A stretch of 64,000 bases of DNA, taken from contig NZ_VRTT01000035.1 in the NCBI RefSeq assembly GCF_008017805.1, positions 1-64,000 of the forward strand. The letters are read 5' to 3'. Numbering within the stretch: position 1 is the stretch's first letter; each line of letters begins with the position of its first letter. The notes beneath the pieces were generated by a model. That model was not told the DNA's origin. It saw nothing but the letters and a program-made list of their open reading frames with translations, and did not search any database. The position numbers and the translations under genes are program-made. This stretch comes from Paenibacillus sp. N3.4 (lineage in GTDB: Bacteria; Bacillota; Bacilli; Paenibacillales; NBRC-103111). Positions 36,624 through 46,353 of the stretch are shown here, piece after piece.

Positions 36624-38954
36624 ATGAATGAAATGAAGCTTTGGTATCCTCGCCCTGCGCTGGAATGGTCACAAGGACTGCCCATAGGAAATGGCAGATT
36701 AGGATCTGTCATTTATGGAGGAATAGCCAGTGAAACATGGAGCATGACGGAATTAACCTTTTGGTCGGGAAAATCGGAGCCTATACCGAGTCATTCCAAG
36801 GGGAAAGATGACCTCGACCGCATGAGGCAGCATTTCTTTTCAGGAGACTACACCAAGGGGGAAGAGGTAGCTAAACAGATTTTACAGCCGGAGAAAATGA
36901 ACTTCGGTACTAATTTGACGCTGTGTGATATCATCTGGCAGTTTGAGCATGAAGGAGAAGCGTTCACCCGTGAATTAAGTCTGGATCAGGCCATCGTCCG
37001 GGTTTCATACAAGGTCAATGGAAACACCTTTACAAGAGAAATATTTGCCTCCCATGCTGACGGCATCGTGGCAGCGAAATTATCGAGTACACAAGCAGGC
37101 GGAATCTCATTTTCACTTGGCATCGAAGGAAGAACAGACAACTTTACGTCTTGGCTTCCGGATGTAGGAACGCTTGCTTTCAAAGGGAAAGCGACGGAAA
37201 CCATTCATAGTGATGGTCAGTGCGGCGTTTCCAGCCAAGGAATAGTGAAAGTGCTTGCCCAAGGTGGAACTGTTGATAACGATGCAGATCGCATTGTCGT
37301 CAAAGATGCAGATGAAGTCGTTGTCTACTTTGCTGCCCACACAGATTATGAAAAAAACGATGAGGAATGGATTCAGGCATCTGAACGGCAAGTGGCGCAA
37401 GCTATTGTCAAAGGATATGAGCAACTTAAAGAAGATCACATCATGGATTATCGGCGTTTATATACAAGAGTTGAGGCTGACTTTGGAGCTTCAGCCTATG
37501 ATCACCTCCCAACCGATGAAAGAGTACAACTGCTCCTGAATGGAACAGAGAATGATCCGCAGTTGTTTGCTCTGTTTTTTCAATATGGCCGATATTTAAT
37601 GATTTCAGGATCGCGGGCAGACTCCCCATTGCCTTTGAACTTGCAAGGGATATGGAATGATGGAGAAGCCAACCGTATGCAATGGAGCTGCGACTACCAC
37701 CTAGACATCAATACGCAAATGAATTACTTTCCAACGGAAGTCAGCAATCTGGCTGAATGTCATCTGCCCTTGATGGATTATATCCAACGACTATCGCTTG
37801 CTGGGCAAACAACCGCCAAAGACTTTTACGGATGCGAGGGATGGGTTGCGCATGTATTTTCCAACGCTTGGGGATTTACAGCACCTGGCTGGGAAACCTC
37901 CTGGGGGCTGAATGTGTCAGGGGGCCTATGGATTGCTACTCATCTTCGTGAGCATTATGAGTTTAGTTTGAACAAGGAGTTTTTGGCAAAACGGGCCTAT
38001 CCTATTTTGAAGGAAGCTGCCATATTCTTTCTGGATTACATGACCGTTCATCCGACCTATGGATGGTTGGTGACAGGTCCCTCGAATTCGCCTGAAAATA
38101 GCTTCTACGCGGATGCGCTCAGGGAAAATGAACATCAATTGTCGATGGGCTCGACGCTTGATCAGGTTTTAGTACGGGATTTGTTTGTGTTTTGTCTGGA
38201 GTCAGCCGAGCTGCTGGAAGTGGATGTGGAATGGCAGCAGAAGCTGAAGGAAGCTATAGCCTTACTGCCGCCTTTGCAAATTGGTCAAAAAGGGCAAATC
38301 CAGGAATGGCTTGAAGATTATGAAGAAGCTCAGCCAGACCATCGACACTTTTCCCATCTGTTCTGTTTGTATCCCAGCAATCAAGTGACGCCAGGGGGAA
38401 CGCCGGAGCTCAGTGCTGCTGCAAGACGAACATTGGAGAACCGCAGGCAACGTGAAGATCTGGAGGATATTGAGTTTACAGCTGCCGGCTTTGCTGCGAA
38501 CTTTGCCAGATTGATGGACGGCGAAACTGCATACAACCAGCTTTCTCATTTAATCGGCCAATTGTGCTTTGACAATTTACTAACGTATTCCAAAGCAGGG
38601 ATCGCCGGTGCGGAGAAAAATATATGTGTTGTGGACGGCAATTTTGGCGGAACTGCAGCCATAGCAGAAATGCTGCTGCAAAGTCATGCAGGCGAAATCC
38701 ATTTCCTCCCTGCGCTTCCCCAAAAATGGTCGACAGGTAAGGTCACGGGCCTGCGGGCGAAAGGAAATGCGGAAGTGGATTTGACCTGGAACAACGGAGA
38801 GTTAGTTGAAGCCAAGATTCAGGCGTTCTCAGCCAGAAGAACATTCCTTCGTCACGGGGATCGGAGAGTCCCGTTTGTTCTGGAACCTGGCTGTCTATAT
38901 ACGATAGACAAGATGTTGAATGTGACTACAACGCGTGACCGGCTCACGCTATAA
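36624..38954 (+). CDS. GH95-family glycosidase (alpha-L-fucosidase/galactosidase type), cytoplasmic
   Basis: 776 residues, no signal peptide. The GH95 N-terminal beta-domain is seen (WSQGLPIGNGRLGSVIYGG, TELTFWSG), then the (alpha/alpha)6 barrel with QGIWNDG, WSCDYHLDINTQMNYFP, GWVAHVFSNAWGF and PSNSPENSF. By comparison with characterised GH95 enzymes, E491 in SPEN is the likely general acid. The usual Asn-x-Asn water-activating pair appears here as D361-I-N363, so the first Asn is an Asp. That may mean a different substrate, such as an alpha-L-galactoside, or just subfamily variation. It stands directly after the ABC importer, so it probably cleaves the imported oligosaccharide inside the cell. 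Confidence 0.88.
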   Translation: MNEMKLWYPRPALEWSQGLPIGNGRLGSVIYGGIASETWSMTELTFWSGKSEPIPSHSKGKDDLDRMRQHFFSGDYTKGEEVAKQILQPEKMNFGTNLTLCDIIWQFEHEGEAFTRELSLDQAIVRVSYKVNGNTFTREIFASHADGIVAAKLSSTQAGGISFSLGIEGRTDNFTSWLPDVGTLAFKGKATETIHSDGQCGVSSQGIVKVLAQGGTVDNDADRIVVKDADEVVVYFAAHTDYEKNDEEWIQASERQVAQAIVKGYEQLKEDHIMDYRRLYTRVEADFGASAYDHLPTDERVQLLLNGTENDPQLFALFFQYGRYLMISGSRADSPLPLNLQGIWNDGEANRMQWSCDYHLDINTQMNYFPTEVSNLAECHLPLMDYIQRLSLAGQTTAKDFYGCEGWVAHVFSNAWGFTAPGWETSWGLNVSGGLWIATHLREHYEFSLNKEFLAKRAYPILKEAAIFFLDYMTVHPTYGWLVTGPSNSPENSFYADALRENEHQLSMGSTLDQVLVRDLFVFCLESAELLEVDVEWQQKLKEAIALLPPLQIGQKGQIQEWLEDYEEAQPDHRHFSHLFCLYPSNQVTPGGTPELSAAARRTLENRRQREDLEDIEFTAAGFAANFARLMDGETAYNQLSHLIGQLCFDNLLTYSKAGIAGAEKNICVVDGNFGGTAAIAEMLLQSHAGEIHFLPALPQKWSTGKVTGLRAKGNAEVDLTWNNGELVEAKIQAFSARRTFLRHGDRRVPFVLEPGCLYTIDKMLNVTTTRDRLTL

Positions 38955-38966
38955 TCATTTCATATT

Positions 38967-39006
38967 ACGAGTTCTCCTGTATGATTAGGGAGAGCTCGTT
39001 TCATTT
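38967..39006 (+). terminator. Terminator after the GH95 gene
   Basis: ACGAGTTCTCC pairs with GGAGAGCTCGT (one G-U), 11-base loop, then TTCATTTG. It separates the glycosidase from the esterase gene. Confidence 0.65.
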
Positions 39007-39047
39007 GACTATTTGCCAAATATTCTATTGTGAAGGAGCAAAAAATA

Positions 39048-39956
39048 ATGACCCTATTATCCGTAACGAAATCAGCGCTGCCGCTTGTCAAAAGAATTGT
39101 TTTTCTTGGAGACAGCATAACCGATGAAGGAACATTTATAGCCTATTTGGACGCTTATTTCAAACAGCATTTACCAGACGTTTACTTCACATTGATCAAC
39201 CTTGGTGTAAGCAGTGAAACCGTCTCTGGATTAAGCGAGTCTGATCATCCTTTTCCACGACCTTGCCTACATGATCGACTAGCAAGGGCACTAGTGGAAA
39301 GTAAACCAGATTGGGTAGTCATGGGATATGGCATGAATGATGCCATCTATTCGCCATTTTCCGAAGCAAGATTCCAGGCTTATCAGCAAGGTATGCTGCA
39401 GGCCATTCAAGACATCCAACAAATGGGGGCTAAAGCGATCGTCATGACTCCGCCGCCATTTGATGTTAAATCGTTAAACGAAGCCGTTCCTTTACCTGAT
39501 GGTCAAGAGGCTTATAGCTTCATGACGCCATATGCCCAATACAACGATGTGCTGAGACGGTATGCGGATTGGGTTTTATCCTTGAATACTGAGGCAGACG
39601 CGGTTGTTAACCTATATGACCCGCTTCTGCAGCATAGAGAACAGGAACGCAAGTTGGACGCAGACTTTCGTTCCGGCGATGGTGTCCATCCGAATGCAGC
39701 TGGACATTGGGTGATGGCTAAAACCTTGCTAAGCGAGTTATTTAATATCACCGTAGAACAAGAACCTGATTATGTGCAGCATCCTGAAGAATCGCAATAT
39801 TTTCAACTCATCTGGCAACGACATCAATTATTAAGCTCAGCTTGGAAAGAACATGTAGGTCATACCAATATTCATAAAGTGGATGCTTTACCCTTGGAAT
39901 TAGCTAAGATTCAAGGCGAAGATATGAACCGGCGTTTACGGATGATGGGGATGTAA
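39048..39956 (+). CDS. SGNH/GDSL-family esterase
   Basis: 302 residues from the ATG at 39048 with AAGGAG upstream. SGNH blocks: FLGDSITDEG (nucleophile Ser), NLGVSSETVSG (oxyanion Gly), GYGMNDA (Asn) and DGVHPNAAGH (Asp-x-x-His). No signal peptide. Members of this family deacylate acetylated sugars; next to a GH95 enzyme and an oligosaccharide importer it probably removes acetyl groups from the imported glycan (inference). The C-terminal ~60 residues are an extra helical segment. Confidence 0.9.
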   Translation: MTLLSVTKSALPLVKRIVFLGDSITDEGTFIAYLDAYFKQHLPDVYFTLINLGVSSETVSGLSESDHPFPRPCLHDRLARALVESKPDWVVMGYGMNDAIYSPFSEARFQAYQQGMLQAIQDIQQMGAKAIVMTPPPFDVKSLNEAVPLPDGQEAYSFMTPYAQYNDVLRRYADWVLSLNTEADAVVNLYDPLLQHREQERKLDADFRSGDGVHPNAAGHWVMAKTLLSELFNITVEQEPDYVQHPEESQYFQLIWQRHQLLSSAWKEHVGHTNIHKVDALPLELAKIQGEDMNRRLRMMGM

Positions 39957-40043
39957 AGGGAAAGCAGAAACGGGAGGGAGCCGTCGCAGCGTTTCAATCC
40001 CTCCGGCCGCACCACTGCGGCCATTCTCCTCCTTCTATTATAT

Positions 40044-40058
40044 TGATAATTATTCTCA
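40044..40058 (-). promoter_or_regulatory. Fur-box-like operator
   Basis: TGATAATTATTCTCA matches the Bacillus 7-1-7 Fur box (TGATAAT-n-ATTATCA) with one mismatch. On the minus strand it is followed at once by TATAAT and AGAAGGAGGAGAATG, that is a -10 element, ribosome site and start codon, but the short frame behind it is meaningless. It looks like an orphan iron-regulated promoter. Confidence 0.6.
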
Positions 40059-40190
40059 ACATAAAGAATTATTGTATACCTGGACCTCATTTGAAACAAA
40101 GATATACGTGTGCCCCAAAGACTTAAGACGTGGTGGCAGCAGGTTGCCGCTTGCCCCTACCCAGCTTTCAATCATCAAGACATGCGCCAT
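40056..40190 (-). pseudogene. N-terminal remnant of an ATP-grasp-like protein
   Basis: GGAGG five bases before an ATG at 40188-40190, then MAHVLMIESWVGASGNLLPP and a GHTYIF strand, resembling the start of ATP-grasp ligases (first beta strand and loop). A stop comes after 44 residues, inside the Fur box. The rest of the gene (normally ~400 residues) is absent, so a deletion has joined it to the iron-regulated promoter. The family call rests on a short stretch. Confidence 0.5.
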
Positions 40191-40427
40191 AGAAACCTCC
40201 AATAAACCATGATTTATCGGTAAATTTCACTAGTAAAAAATAAAAAAATTCACTGTATCAGAAAAACCACGTTTAATAAATTCCTATTTTTTACAACTGT
40301 TTGTAATCTTTAACGTCTATACTTATAACAATGAAAAGAGGTGATATGTTGCAAACATTTATTATAGAATTATGTTTTGGATATTAGTTTTAAGCTTAAA
40401 CCTAATTTGAACGGAGGAGATGTAAAG

Positions 40428-41111
40428 ATGAATAAAATGGTTCTACTCTCTGGATGGATGGTTGCACTAGTAGTTGGAATAGGAACAATAGTGCATGCCG
40501 ACCCAAGGCTGGAAGAAGTCAAAGCTTATATCAATCATGACTTAAAGCTGAAGCTTAACGGGGTACAGACATCGATAGAGACGATTACCTACAACGATAC
40601 AACCTATGTACCTATTCGCAGTTTAAGTGAGCAATTAAATGTGCAAGTAGGTTGGGATGGTTCAACCACCACCGTAGATCTGACGCCGAATAAGTGGATA
40701 GCTTTTGATAACGAACAATCGCAGTCTATGATTTCCAATGGCTATACGATACAAGCCCCTCTTTGGATCGATTCCATTCGATACGATGTCCTAACCAAAC
40801 AAGATGTCGAGCGCGCCATCCAGCAAGGAAATCTGGATCAGGGTACTATGTCCGCCGTCATTATTCAATATATGATTCAAGATGAGAATTTGCATAAGCT
40901 TCATGAAGAAATAGCCCGGATCGAGGTCATGAAGAAAGAAAATGTACATCCCCTGGATAGGGCAAAAGTTCTAGCTGAACAGGATGGACTTGTTTATCTT
41001 GTAAAAACGATATCAACCAACCCGTTTATTCCTACTAATGTTGACTATGAAAGCTATGAAGCATTGGCTCTTCATCTAAGCCATCAAGGGTACTATTTTA
41101 AGCTCTTATAG
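40428..41111 (+). CDS. Secreted stalk-domain (copper amine oxidase N-terminal-like) protein
   Basis: 227 residues from the ATG at 40428 with GGAGGAG eight bases before. Signal peptide ending TIVHA-D. Residues 38-85 match the Cu_amine_oxidN1/stalk domain (LKLNGVQTSIETITYNDTTYVPIR without any metal site), a cell-envelope module common in Paenibacillus. The remaining ~140 residues are not recognised. Located outside the membrane. Function unknown. Confidence 0.8.
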   Translation: MNKMVLLSGWMVALVVGIGTIVHADPRLEEVKAYINHDLKLKLNGVQTSIETITYNDTTYVPIRSLSEQLNVQVGWDGSTTTVDLTPNKWIAFDNEQSQSMISNGYTIQAPLWIDSIRYDVLTKQDVERAIQQGNLDQGTMSAVIIQYMIQDENLHKLHEEIARIEVMKKENVHPLDRAKVLAEQDGLVYLVKTISTNPFIPTNVDYESYEALALHLSHQGYYFKLL

Positions 41112-41235
41112 AATGAACAGAGGGGCTTCAGTTTCAATAAAATCTAGGGGAAGTGAAATTCGGAATTATCAATCCGCTTACAAAGGGGGTACAACATAAT
41201 GAAATTCATGTTTAGGAAATAAGAGAGAGATAATC

Positions 41236-41382
41236 GTGGAACTTGGGAAAGAAAAATTAAATATCAGTACGAGAGATTTAACTGATAAAAACAATATTTT
41301 CAAATTTGCATTTGAAAATAATGCACCAGAGGCAGCATACATCAACATGAATCAGAAAGTTGCTTTGAACTCCCTTTATTAA
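41236..41382 (+). pseudogene. Unrecognised 48-codon frame, probably a remnant
   Basis: GTG at 41236 to TAA at 41382, encoding VELGKEKLNISTRDLTDKNN followed by 28 more residues. It has no good ribosome site. Just upstream, GGGGGT precedes a 7-codon frame (ATG at ~41199) ending in a stop, as if the start of a gene had been separated from its body. The rest of 41112-41466 shows nothing. Confidence 0.25.
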
Positions 41383-41466
41383 TTTGAGTTACCGAAACCG
41401 GGAACCTTACGTGATCGTGGCTGCAAAAGCTTCTATAGTTCTCTTCTTCTCTACTTAGTAGAGATA

Positions 41467-41817
41467 TTAGAGCCCCTTGTCTTGATCGTTATTCTTGTCT
41501 AGATATTGCTCCAGCTCTTTCTCTATCTCTTCATTGATCTTAACTAATTCCTCCGATTCGTTCAGTTCCTCTTGTTCTTGTTCTTGTTCTAATTCTTTTT
41601 CAATTTCTTCTTCTGTCATATTAAAATCGTCTTTGTCTTCAATTCCTAAATGCTCTTTTATTCGTTGTAAATCCTCGTGTATTTTCTTGTTTCTCTGATG
41701 TGTACTTAAAATAAGGCCAAATATCATTGCAAGTACTAAGATACCTCCATAGGGACCTAAAAATATGGAAGCTAATATTGCTAGTATTATGGCTACAAAT
41801 GTCCCGAAAATATTCAT
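41467..41817 (-). CDS. Small membrane protein with acidic coiled-coil tail
   Basis: 116 residues from the ATG at 41817, with GAGG nine bases upstream; a TTG seven codons earlier is less likely. Residues 1-38 form one or two membrane segments (FGTFVAIILAILASIFLGP, then GGILVLAMIFGLIL); the rest is charged and rich in Glu (EEEIEKELEQ), predicted coiled coil in the cytoplasm. No family recognised. Confidence 0.65.
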   Translation of the reverse strand: MNIFGTFVAIILAILASIFLGPYGGILVLAMIFGLILSTHQRNKKIHEDLQRIKEHLGIEDKDDFNMTEEEIEKELEQEQEQEELNESEELVKINEEIEKELEQYLDKNNDQDKGL

Positions 41818-41904
41818 ATGATTGTTCCTCTCTGTCAAATTTATTACGTTCCTATTTTAAGTAGTGCCAACATTCTCCCCTTCTTAAGAGTTAGCTGGGC
41901 CCCA

Positions 41905-43233
41905 TTATTCTTTATCTACTGGCAGTTCAATGACAATACCTAATCCTCCAGAGTTAGCTCGATAGCCTTCTATACTTCCGCCATGGCGTTCAATAATAGA
42001 TTTGCATGACGCAAGTCCAAGTCCGGTTCCACCCTTTTCGCTTTGCCGAGCATGATCAACCGTGTAGAACAGATCGAATATTCTAGGTAAATCCGCTTCC
42101 GGTACACCTACTCCATCGTCTTCGATCGCGATGATGATTTTCTTGCTTGTCATGTGCCCGTTCATTCGAATGGTCAGCTCTTCTTTGTTGCCATATCGCA
42201 CGCAATTGCTGAACAAGTTGGCGAACACTCTGCGCAAAGCAGTTTCATTCCCTACAATGAAATCCCCTGCCTTGAACGAATGTGACCATATCAATTCATG
42301 ATCATAACCGGATAATTCTGCGTCATACTCCGATGCTAGACTCACATAGAGGGATTCCATTGGAATTGGGAACATAGAAAGATGTTGCAGCTGCATTTCA
42401 CTCTTGGCATAATGGGAGAACTGCTGCAGGATGTCAGTCATTTGCCCAGCTTTCTTCTCGATGAGGTGAATATATTCTTCTTTTTGCTCTTCTTGAAGCT
42501 GCCGGTGAGTTCGCATCAGCTCCAAAAATCCATTAATAGACGTTAACGGCGTCTTCAAATCATGTGCGATCACACCGATTAGGTCTGTTTGCTCTCGCCG
42601 CGCCGTTTGGATTCGCGCTTCCATCTGCGCTACATGTCCATATAGCATGCCAATTTCATCATTTCGTCGCACGGCAAGCAGGGGAAGACTGCTCGACAAC
42701 GCCACTATGGATAGCCTTCGATTTAACAAATGAATCGGATTGGTGATCAACTTGTGGAAATATAGCGTCAGCAGCACAAACAAAATCGCCAGAGAAATCA
42801 GGAGGATGGTGATCGTTTTGATCACGAAGGTGGGCATTGTGAAATCCCGAATTTTCAAATTGCGTTCTACTTTGATGAAATATTGCAAGCGACCTGAATG
42901 ATCTGATACCGGGTGCCAGCTTGTATGCAGCAGTGTTGAGTCCACATGCCCTCCTTGATGGATGAGATGAGTCATGTCTCTGTCATACAAGGAAATTGTT
43001 ATGTTCTCATTACCCAATTCATCCATGGAGGCGAACACGGTTGAATCTCCAGAACCATTAGCCATGATCTTGGAGGCCAAAAGCTGATTCTCCTTATCAA
43101 ACGAATTTTTGACTTCTTCTGCATGATAAATAATCGCCTCGAACGCATAGCTTCGTAAATATAGAAAAAAACTGACGGAAAGGATTACAAAAATCAAAGA
43201 AAAGAGAAGGGGAAGCTTGATTTTCAGCTTCAT
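41905..43233 (-). CDS. Sensor histidine kinase of the MMPL-linked operon
   Basis: 442 residues from the ATG at 43233, which overlaps the regulator's TGA (ATGA). TM segments at ~8-28 and ~150-172 flank an extracellular domain; HAMP; H-box IGVIAHDLKTPLTSINGFLEL; N-box LFSNCVRYGN; G-boxes EDDGVGVPEAD and GGTGLGLASCKSII. Cognate of the preceding response regulator. A frame beginning at 43275 lies inside the regulator gene and is rejected as the start. Confidence 0.92.
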   Translation of the reverse strand: MKLKIKLPLLFSLIFVILSVSFFLYLRSYAFEAIIYHAEEVKNSFDKENQLLASKIMANGSGDSTVFASMDELGNENITISLYDRDMTHLIHQGGHVDSTLLHTSWHPVSDHSGRLQYFIKVERNLKIRDFTMPTFVIKTITILLISLAILFVLLTLYFHKLITNPIHLLNRRLSIVALSSSLPLLAVRRNDEIGMLYGHVAQMEARIQTARREQTDLIGVIAHDLKTPLTSINGFLELMRTHRQLQEEQKEEYIHLIEKKAGQMTDILQQFSHYAKSEMQLQHLSMFPIPMESLYVSLASEYDAELSGYDHELIWSHSFKAGDFIVGNETALRRVFANLFSNCVRYGNKEELTIRMNGHMTSKKIIIAIEDDGVGVPEADLPRIFDLFYTVDHARQSEKGGTGLGLASCKSIIERHGGSIEGYRANSGGLGIVIELPVDKE

Positions 43234-43943
43234 TTCACCAAGCCCCTTAAGATAAATTTGTAGCCGTATCCCCATATGGTTTTAATGACATCACAAGATT
43301 TGCCGAGTTTTTTCCGTATATTCTTGATATGCACAGTTACCGTATTATAATCTCCGTGCTCATCGCCCCATACATGCTCATAAATTTGCTCTCTGCTTAA
43401 GACCTGATTAGGATGACTGGCCAGATAATATAAAATTTGGAACTCTTTCGCTGAAAAGTCTAATCGTTCTCCAAACTGAAACACTTCAAAAGAAGATGGA
43501 TTCAGCATTAGCGGTTCATCAGCCGTTTGGACTGGATTCAGTAGATCTGGAGTATCACTCTTCCAGTTCCGTTCAAGCCGGTCCATCTTGCGGAAATGCG
43601 CCCTAACCTTGGACACCAGCTCTTCCACGCTAAAAGGCTTCGTCATGTAATCGTCTGCACCGATTTCGAAGCCGGTGACTTTATCGATATCTCGATCCAT
43701 AGCGCTGAGCAACAGGATATGGACTGGGTTATTCTCTCTAATTCGACGGAGTACCTCCAGTCCTCCAAAGCCAGGCATCATAATATCCAGAATAAGAAAG
43801 TCAACAGGCTCTGTTTCCAATATTTCCAACGCTTCCTTGCCCGAATAGGCCATAAGCAAATGAAACGGTTCAAATGACAAACTGTCGGCTATTAGCCTTA
43901 CGATATCCCGCTCGTCATCGGCAATCAAAATTGTTTTATTCAT
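43230..43943 (-). CDS. OmpR-family response regulator of the MMPL operon
   Basis: 237 residues. Receiver domain (LIADDERDIVRL, FLILDIMMPGFGG with the phospho-acceptor Asp, MTKPF) and winged-helix domain ending CDVIKTIWGYGYKF. AGGAAG lies inside the end of the MMPL gene, whose stop is one base before this ATG. It probably autoregulates the operon through the direct repeat upstream of the transporter gene. Confidence 0.93.
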   Translation of the reverse strand: MNKTILIADDERDIVRLIADSLSFEPFHLLMAYSGKEALEILETEPVDFLILDIMMPGFGGLEVLRRIRENNPVHILLLSAMDRDIDKVTGFEIGADDYMTKPFSVEELVSKVRAHFRKMDRLERNWKSDTPDLLNPVQTADEPLMLNPSSFEVFQFGERLDFSAKEFQILYYLASHPNQVLSREQIYEHVWGDEHGDYNTVTVHIKNIRKKLGKSCDVIKTIWGYGYKFILRGLVK

Positions 43944-43944
43944 A

Positions 43945-46290
43945 TCAATCTTCCTGTCTGTTTGAATTCTCTTCTTGGAACCTTCTTTCCAACATCTGCA
44001 AAGCGGGGATCATGATCGGCAATAGGATGACAGCCAATAAGAACAAGGCCAATATGAGAACGGTGGCGATCTCGATTAAGGAAGAGACGCCCGAAGGAAT
44101 CATGGCCGCGAACGTGCCAGCCAAAATAACGGCAGCAGACAGAATGACACCGCCGACATGCTTTAACGTTTGAAGCACCGCTTCTTTCGAAGGCAGGTGC
44201 CGGTATTCTTTATATCTCATCATATAGAAGATACTGTAGTCAACACCAAGAGATACAACCATAATGAGCGAGAAGAACGGAACGTTCCAATTCAGCCCGC
44301 TTAGACCAAGTACGGAAGGAATCGTCATTTCCACAATGGTCATGGAGGCATAGTAAGCCAGCAGTAGTGCTCCCATCATAAAGACAGGCAACCAGAATGA
44401 TCTCATCGTGAAGAATAGCATGAGCGTAATGCCCATAAGCATTAGCATAGCGGTTCTTGCAAAATCGTGGTCAGCTATTTGGCTAAGATCCCGGTTCACG
44501 GAAGAAACACCGGAGATTCCATATTCGGCATGTTCAAACCCAGCGGTTTTCAATTCATGTTGGACGGATTGATGAATATCATCGATGATATTCATCGCTT
44601 CCCCTGAATAAGGATCAACGGACAACACAACACTCATCTTGAACTGGGTACGATCTTTAGACATATACGTGTTGAGAGCACGCAAAAAGCTTTCCTGGCT
44701 TAGAGCCGTCTCAGGAGCGTAGAACCAATCCGTGGATCCTTGCTGCCCAATCTGGTCAATCGCTGTTTGTGCAGACGTTAAGCCTTTGGTTATCTCTTCA
44801 AGTCCTTTTCCTTGCGGAATTTGGCCTATTCCTTGAATCGGCTTAGATAATCCTTGGCCAATTTGTAAAAGCTGTTCATTCACATACAATTCCTTGAGCT
44901 TCTTACCTTTGGGACGAGTGGGTCCAGATACGTTTTCTACCCCTGGCAGCGCAGCAACCGCTCTTGTTAATTCATCGATCCAGGCTAGTCTCGTGCTGGA
45001 ATCCATCTTTTGATCCGTGGAAACCACAACGGTCGTTGGCAAAGCCTTACCCGGGGTAAAGCTTTCCGCCAAAATATGAAAACCTGTTACCGATTCAGCC
45101 GATGCATCTGCTTCCTCCATGCTGTTGAATGACAACTTGATTGGATTGAAAAACAGTAACGGGAGAGTCAGCATGGCGATCAGAATAAGAGCCCTCCAAG
45201 GCTTTGCCACCGATATACGTCCAAGGAATGTCCAGAAATGAGTGCTTCCATGTTCACTCGCTTGACGGGAGAGCCAGAAAATTCGATTGCCCAACAGGTA
45301 CATCACAATCGGCATAATCGTAAATAAGCTTGCTAGCAGAACTACTACACCGATTGCAATCGCAACCGCAGACTGATAAATGGAAAACTCAGCAAGCCCA
45401 AGAACTGCAAAACCGACCATAACGGCAAAGCCGCTGAACAATACAGTTCTACCCGCAGTCTGATAAGTTCGTTCAATCGCTTGGACTACTCCGCGTTCCC
45501 CAAGTTCTTCCTTAAACCGTGACAACAACAGGATTTGATAATCCGTACCTATCCCAAACAACACGAGTATGAGAAAGGTTTGCGTTGTAGCGGCAAAGGG
45601 AAAATCCATATGATCAACCAAAACCGCCACGATATTCAGCGAAACGATGTACGTAATCCCCACCATGAACAGTGACAGTACCGGAGCAACCGGCGAACGG
45701 AAAATCACAATCAGAATCATAATAATGAAGATGGCAGTGAAAGTTTCCGTTTTTTTTACACCTTTCTGAGAGGTCTGGATTTGATCCTCCGTCAATAACT
45801 CACTCCCAGTTAGATAGGAAGATACCCTTCCCTGCTTAAGCACGCTGTGAAGCTCATCCCTAATCTCTTGAACGGACCTGTTTTTCTTGTCCAAACTTGC
45901 CGCAAGCATGATCGTTTTTCCATCAGAGGATACCAACGTGTCCTTGAGCTCTGGTTTCTGGAACGGATCGTTCACCGTAAGCAAACCGAGGGTTCCAGCT
46001 TTTCCTTTTAGTTGTGCTACTACGGCCTCAATATCATTCTGTTCTTGATCTGTCAGTTGATGGTCCTCGTGAAAAACAATAGCTACATCCATTTTTTTGA
46101 CATCACTTGGTGTCTCTTCCAATTGTTTGAGCAAAGCCTTTGCTCGAATCGAAGAGTACGAATCTGGAATTTTCGCTTGCCCCTTGTCTCTAATCAATGT
46201 ATCCATGTCAGGTTTGACTACATTCATCACCAGTACAGCAATAACCCATAATACAAGGAACAACCACCGATACTTCAATACATATTTCAT
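43945..46290 (-). CDS. MMPL/RND-family membrane transporter
   Basis: 781 residues from the ATG at 46290 (GGAGG eight bases upstream; a second ATG 15 bases earlier lacks a site). Twelve transmembrane segments in two halves, each with a large outside domain; MMPL signatures such as GIGTDYQILLLSRFKEEL and GVDYSIFYMMRYKEY include the intramembrane Asp-Tyr of RND proton relays. This group exports lipids, peptides or drugs by proton antiport. First gene of an operon with the response regulator and kinase, so export is coupled to a dedicated signal. The substrate is unknown. Confidence 0.93.
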   Translation of the reverse strand: MKYVLKYRWLFLVLWVIAVLVMNVVKPDMDTLIRDKGQAKIPDSYSSIRAKALLKQLEETPSDVKKMDVAIVFHEDHQLTDQEQNDIEAVVAQLKGKAGTLGLLTVNDPFQKPELKDTLVSSDGKTIMLAASLDKKNRSVQEIRDELHSVLKQGRVSSYLTGSELLTEDQIQTSQKGVKKTETFTAIFIIMILIVIFRSPVAPVLSLFMVGITYIVSLNIVAVLVDHMDFPFAATTQTFLILVLFGIGTDYQILLLSRFKEELGERGVVQAIERTYQTAGRTVLFSGFAVMVGFAVLGLAEFSIYQSAVAIAIGVVVLLASLFTIMPIVMYLLGNRIFWLSRQASEHGSTHFWTFLGRISVAKPWRALILIAMLTLPLLFFNPIKLSFNSMEEADASAESVTGFHILAESFTPGKALPTTVVVSTDQKMDSSTRLAWIDELTRAVAALPGVENVSGPTRPKGKKLKELYVNEQLLQIGQGLSKPIQGIGQIPQGKGLEEITKGLTSAQTAIDQIGQQGSTDWFYAPETALSQESFLRALNTYMSKDRTQFKMSVVLSVDPYSGEAMNIIDDIHQSVQHELKTAGFEHAEYGISGVSSVNRDLSQIADHDFARTAMLMLMGITLMLFFTMRSFWLPVFMMGALLLAYYASMTIVEMTIPSVLGLSGLNWNVPFFSLIMVVSLGVDYSIFYMMRYKEYRHLPSKEAVLQTLKHVGGVILSAAVILAGTFAAMIPSGVSSLIEIATVLILALFLLAVILLPIMIPALQMLERRFQEENSNRQED

Positions 46291-46353
46291 TCCTTCATCC
46301 TCCATTCTGCTCTTAACCCTATAGTAAATGGCAAGTCTGAAGGGTCCATAAAA

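Larger units (their letters stand above)
39957..40427. other. 470-bp region with a Fur box and a gene remnant
   Basis: It holds a GGCCGCA/TGCGGCC hairpin (40005-40022), a near-perfect Fur box (40044-40058) and the first 44 codons of an ATP-grasp-like gene on the minus strand (40056-40190). The AT-rich part after 40200 should carry the promoter of the stalk-domain gene. Confidence 0.6.

Noticed and set aside
40428-41111. Fur control of the stalk-domain gene
   Set aside because: The Fur box lies 370 bases upstream and its -10 element and ribosome site face the other strand.
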